Below, in pieces: positions 57,307 through 59,878 of a stretch of 59,878 nt of DNA. The stretch spans positions 1 to 59,878 of the forward strand of contig JABSOU010000001.1 of the NCBI GenBank assembly GCA_013215215.1, in the 5' to 3' direction. Source of the DNA: Cognatishimia sp. GTDB taxonomy: Bacteria > Pseudomonadota > Alphaproteobacteria > Rhodobacterales > Rhodobacteraceae. The position numbers and the translations under genes are program-made. Position 1 is the stretch's first letter, and each line of letters starts with the position of its first letter. The notes under the pieces were generated by a model, which was given only the letters and a program-made list of their open reading frames with translations, searched no databases and was not told the DNA's origin.

Positions 57307-59878
57307 AAGTTACAAAACTCTGGCTTTATAGCCTTTAATGAGTACTCCTCTTTATCGTTATCATAATTAAAATAATCACCAATATTATCAATATCATATT
57401 CTAATGCTAATTCCCCAGACTTATCCTTAGATAGCTCAGATAGTAAGTAAACATCTGCCCAGTTCTGCCCTAAATCTGCCTCTGCCGAAAATGGTACTGG
57501 GGATTCAATACCGAACAACTCCTTAAGTGGGACATTTTCCATATAATATTTAATATAGCATGCATATTGAACAGCTTTTTCTATAGGGACATACATATAT
57601 AAAGCATCATGTATAAAATTAAATATTTGCACTTCATCTGGAAAATCTCTCTGTATATAATATAGGGCTAATAAGCCCATGTCACTACCAAACTCTTGGA
57701 TTCCTGAATTTATCGCATACCTTTCAGCCGCTAATCTTACCCATTTGTCGTGAGATTTTATACCATCCAAATGTCTAATACTTCCGTGTAGAGATCTAAC
57801 CTTGCCGAATGCATGTGCTTCTTTTTTCTTTTCTTCTTGCCAAGTACCTATACCTGAGTAAGTCTCGTTAAGTAATACTTCTCTTATAATTTCAGCCTCT
57901 TCTTCAGTGAAGTCTAAATCGTATAATAATTTAGCGTATGTGACAAACCCTTTAGGTAATAAACCATACATAAACCCAAAGATAATAGCTTTTGCTTTTT
58001 TCCTGTAACCTTTTCTTTCAGCCTTATCTATCTTTCTAAACTCTTCTAAAGTAATTCTTAATACAACTTCAGCAGCAGTAGTACTATGTATATCACCGCC
58101 ACTGTTGTAAATCTCTATCATTGCTCTATCACGAGCTGCCCAAGCAATTGCTCTTAGTTCCATTTGGGAATAATCCAAACCTAATAGGGCGCACCCTTCT
58201 GGGGCTACTATAGAACGTTTAAACAAAGTTGCTAGTTTACCTTGGCTAGGTGGGTTTTGCATATTAGGGTTTTTGCAGTTAGAGTTATGTGATACTATAC
58301 CGTTCGCTACATAACTATGATCTTCTTCTACTTCTAAATCATAAGTCTGCACTGGTTCTTTTCTATAACGCTCTATTATAGAAGTTATTTTCCTTTCTAC
58401 AAATTTTCCTTTCTCTAATACCTTTAATCTATCGCCTAACCTTAATTGTTTAATTTGTTTCCAAGTTCCATCGTGGATCATCAACCTATGCTTAGGTGTT
58501 CCAACAACAGTCTTATTGTCTACAGTGGTTACTCCTACTACATGTTTTTTACCGTTATCAAATACACCTATGACTTTTTTAAACTTACCTGTATGTGTTA
58601 ATACCTCGTCACCAATCTTAATATCTTCTATAGCTTTAGTACTTCTCTTTATTTTTACTTGAGTTCCAGCTATTAAACACCTGCCTGTCTTAGTATGTAT
58701 ATTATAATTTGGGTGTATTCTATACTCGTTCTTTTTTTTAACTTGTCTTATATGCTTCCAAAATCCTGTGTTGTCTTCTCTACTACCTGTATAAGTAGTA
58801 CTCAGTTTTTCTAGTTTAGAAAACTCGCAATATAAATCTACAAATTCATACCCATTATTCTTAAAGAACTTTATGTGATCATTAACTGATAAAGAAGGTA
58901 TCTTAACCTCTTTATTCATACTAGATTTCTCGTACTTAAAAGGGGGTAAGTTTAATCCGTCTTCAGTAAATAAGTAATCTCTTAACATATCTTGGTTACC
59001 TAATCTAAGAGGGTCTTCTTTCATACCCTTTTTACCAAACATATATTTTCTTAAAACTTTTTCAGTCATCAAAGATAAAAGGGTGTCTGTCTTTTCTTCT
59101 AACTCGGTTATATATTGTTTAGATATCTTATCAAAGTACTCAGTATCTACACAAATACCATTTCTTTCCATTTTAAAAAATGTCTGTATAGCTCTCATCT
59201 TAACTTTTCTAAATACATTAAAATTCTTATAATCTTTTTTAGCCTCTTTTAATAACACTTTGGCTAATCTAAAAGTTGCATCTGTATCACCACCTGCATA
59301 ATCTATCATTTCTGCTGGATGCTTCTCTATCATATTAGATTTATCTGTTTCTCTATTGAAAGAATCAGCGTATCCCGCAAGCTCTTTTACATAAATCTTA
59401 GTGGCATTATCTAAGGACTTACTAGGTAAATTTTCATTTATAGACCATAATAATTGCAGTGTATCACAACATAATCCTTTAGTTTCATGACCGTGGTTCA
59501 TAGCCATGTGCATATCAAATTTTATGTTATGTCCAATAATCTTTACTTTAGGGTCTTCTATTAAAACTTTCCACTGATCCCTAATCTTACTTAAAATAGA
59601 TTCATAATCTATCTCATACTCTTGGGTAATACCGCACATACTATCTATAAATTTAAATATTTTATCTATAGCATCAATAAAATATTCTGGGTAGTAGTCT
59701 GAAGTTACTGGGGACATTATGCTAGAGTCTTGCTTATAGGTAAGCTGATACATAAATGCATGGTTTTTTGTCCAATCTAGCCCTGTGGTCTCGGTATCAA
59801 AAGCAATAAACTTAGGTTTTTTTTCTATTACATCGGAAATATCTATAGACCATATATAATCGCCTTTATAGTCTGTTA
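57294..59878 (-). CDS. Family A DNA polymerase with mini-intein (5' end beyond window)
   Basis: Open frame continues past the right edge (upstream frame reads FDTETTGLD, the first exonuclease motif). Exo II NIKFD and exo III DYAGGDTDAT follow; the exonuclease looks intact. Polymerase: LGLDYSQMELR (motif A), KAKAIIFGFMYG (B), FNFIHDALYM (C, HDA instead of the usual HDE). A 132-residue intein (58284-58679) breaks the coding sequence between TGR and SNCKNPNMQN. It should be spliced out to give the active enzyme. Confidence 0.9.
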   Translation of the reverse strand, partial: TDYKGDYIWSIDISDVIEKKPKFIAFDTETTGLDWTKNHAFMYQLTYKQDSSIMSPVTSDYYPEYFIDAIDKIFKFIDSMCGITQEYEIDYESILSKIRDQWKVLIEDPKVKIIGHNIKFDMHMAMNHGHETKGLCCDTLQLLWSINENLPSKSLDNATKIYVKELAGYADSFNRETDKSNMIEKHPAEMIDYAGGDTDATFRLAKVLLKEAKKDYKNFNVFRKVKMRAIQTFFKMERNGICVDTEYFDKISKQYITELEEKTDTLLSLMTEKVLRKYMFGKKGMKEDPLRLGNQDMLRDYLFTEDGLNLPPFKYEKSSMNKEVKIPSLSVNDHIKFFKNNGYEFVDLYCEFSKLEKLSTTYTGSREDNTGFWKHIRQVKKKNEYRIHPNYNIHTKTGRCLIAGTQVKIKRSTKAIEDIKIGDEVLTHTGKFKKVIGVFDNGKKHVVGVTTVDNKTVVGTPKHRLMIHDGTWKQIKQLRLGDRLKVLEKGKFVERKITSIIERYRKEPVQTYDLEVEEDHSYVANGIVSHNSNCKNPNMQNPPSQGKLATLFKRSIVAPEGCALLGLDYSQMELRAIAWAARDRAMIEIYNSGGDIHSTTAAEVVLRITLEEFRKIDKAERKGYRKKAKAIIFGFMYGLLPKGFVTYAKLLYDLDFTEEEAEIIREVLLNETYSGIGTWQEEKKKEAHAFGKVRSLHGSIRHLDGIKSHDKWVRLAAERYAINSGIQEFGSDMGLLALYYIQRDFPDEVQIFNFIHDALYMYVPIEKAVQYACYIKYYMENVPLKELFGIESPVPFSAEADLGQNWADVYLLSELSKDKSGELALEYDIDNIGDYFNYDNDKEEYSLKAIKPEFCNLCQV
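58284..58679 (-). other. Mini-intein in the DNA polymerase
   Basis: 132 residues. It starts with Cys (CLIAGTQVKIK) after TGR and ends YVANGIVSHN before Ser. Block B GTPKHRLMI carries the TxxH histidine. The last His-Asn are the cyclisation pair. There is no homing endonuclease region, so it cannot move on its own. Confidence 0.9.

Noticed and set aside
58284-58679. Homing endonuclease within the intein
   Set aside because: Only splicing blocks are present; there is no room for LAGLIDADG or HNH motifs.

Overview
This window is almost certainly part of a double-stranded DNA tailed-phage genome. It is AT-rich and densely packed with genes, nearly all read from the minus strand. It carries a large terminase subunit, phage replication and recombination enzymes, ribonucleotide reductase, two lysozymes, tRNA genes and dozens of tiny unknown proteins. 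No capsid or tail genes are visible, so this is the early, metabolic and replication part of a larger genome. One clue to the host is tRNA-His. It has A73 and no G-1, the derived form known from the Rhodobacterales/Rhizobiales/Caulobacterales branch of Alphaproteobacteria, so I infer a host there. That is an inference from one gene.

Layout in plus coordinates (transcription mostly runs right to left). 1-14.7 kb: a run of about 35 small, overlapping, mostly unrecognised genes, including membrane proteins, zinc-binding miniproteins, a lipoprotein, a P-loop kinase and an MmcB-like nuclease. 15.2-15.95 kb: a non-coding, repeat-rich region that may hold an origin or control region. 15.95-22.8 kb: about 20 tiny genes in repeated cassettes, many with their own strong sigma70-type promoter and a near-identical leader; this looks like the immediate-early host-takeover region. 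22.8-23.2 kb: a second non-coding region. A palindrome, GTAATACGTATTAC, occurs on both sides of the early block. 23.2-32.8 kb: HNH endonuclease, C5 DNA methyltransferase, an Rnl5/DraRnl-like RNA ligase, a lysis-like cassette (membrane-anchored lysozyme plus small membrane protein), dNMP kinase and a phosphoesterase. 32.8-35.3 kb: tRNA-Trp, a degenerate type II tRNA, tRNA-His, a compact pseudoknotted RNA, two secreted proteins, and a tRNA-like element whose T-arm half lies upstream of its D-arm half (circularly permuted). 35.3-44 kb: VWA/DUF2828 protein, a large phosphoesterase, terminase large subunit, a sigma70-family factor and a lipase-like protein. 44-59.9 kb: DnaQ-like exonuclease, HNH protein, class I ribonucleotide reductase (NrdA, NrdB), lysozyme (the only complete plus-strand gene), then a replication-recombination block: two small PD-(D/E)XK nucleases, a Cas4-like nuclease, RecA, UvsW-like helicase, gp32-like SSB, primase and a family A DNA polymerase split by a mini-intein.

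How it fits together. Early genes use promoters with -35 and -10 boxes spaced 17 bp, which host RNA polymerase should read. Elsewhere there is a second class, an extended -10 (TGnTATAAT) with no visible -35. At five genes the -10 ends only 6-8 nt before the start codon, which predicts leaderless mRNAs. The phage sigma factor has unusual residues in its -10-reading helix and may serve this second class. NrdA/NrdB and dNMP kinase feed dNTPs to a self-contained replisome; RecA, UvsW and the nucleases handle recombination-dependent replication. The RNA ligase, the tRNAs and the permuted tRNA-like element may form an RNA-processing side system.

The most novel signals are the permuted tRNA-like element (35145-35260), the pseudoknotted RNA (33098-33226), the promoter-cassette architecture of 16-23 kb, and the leaderless promoter class.
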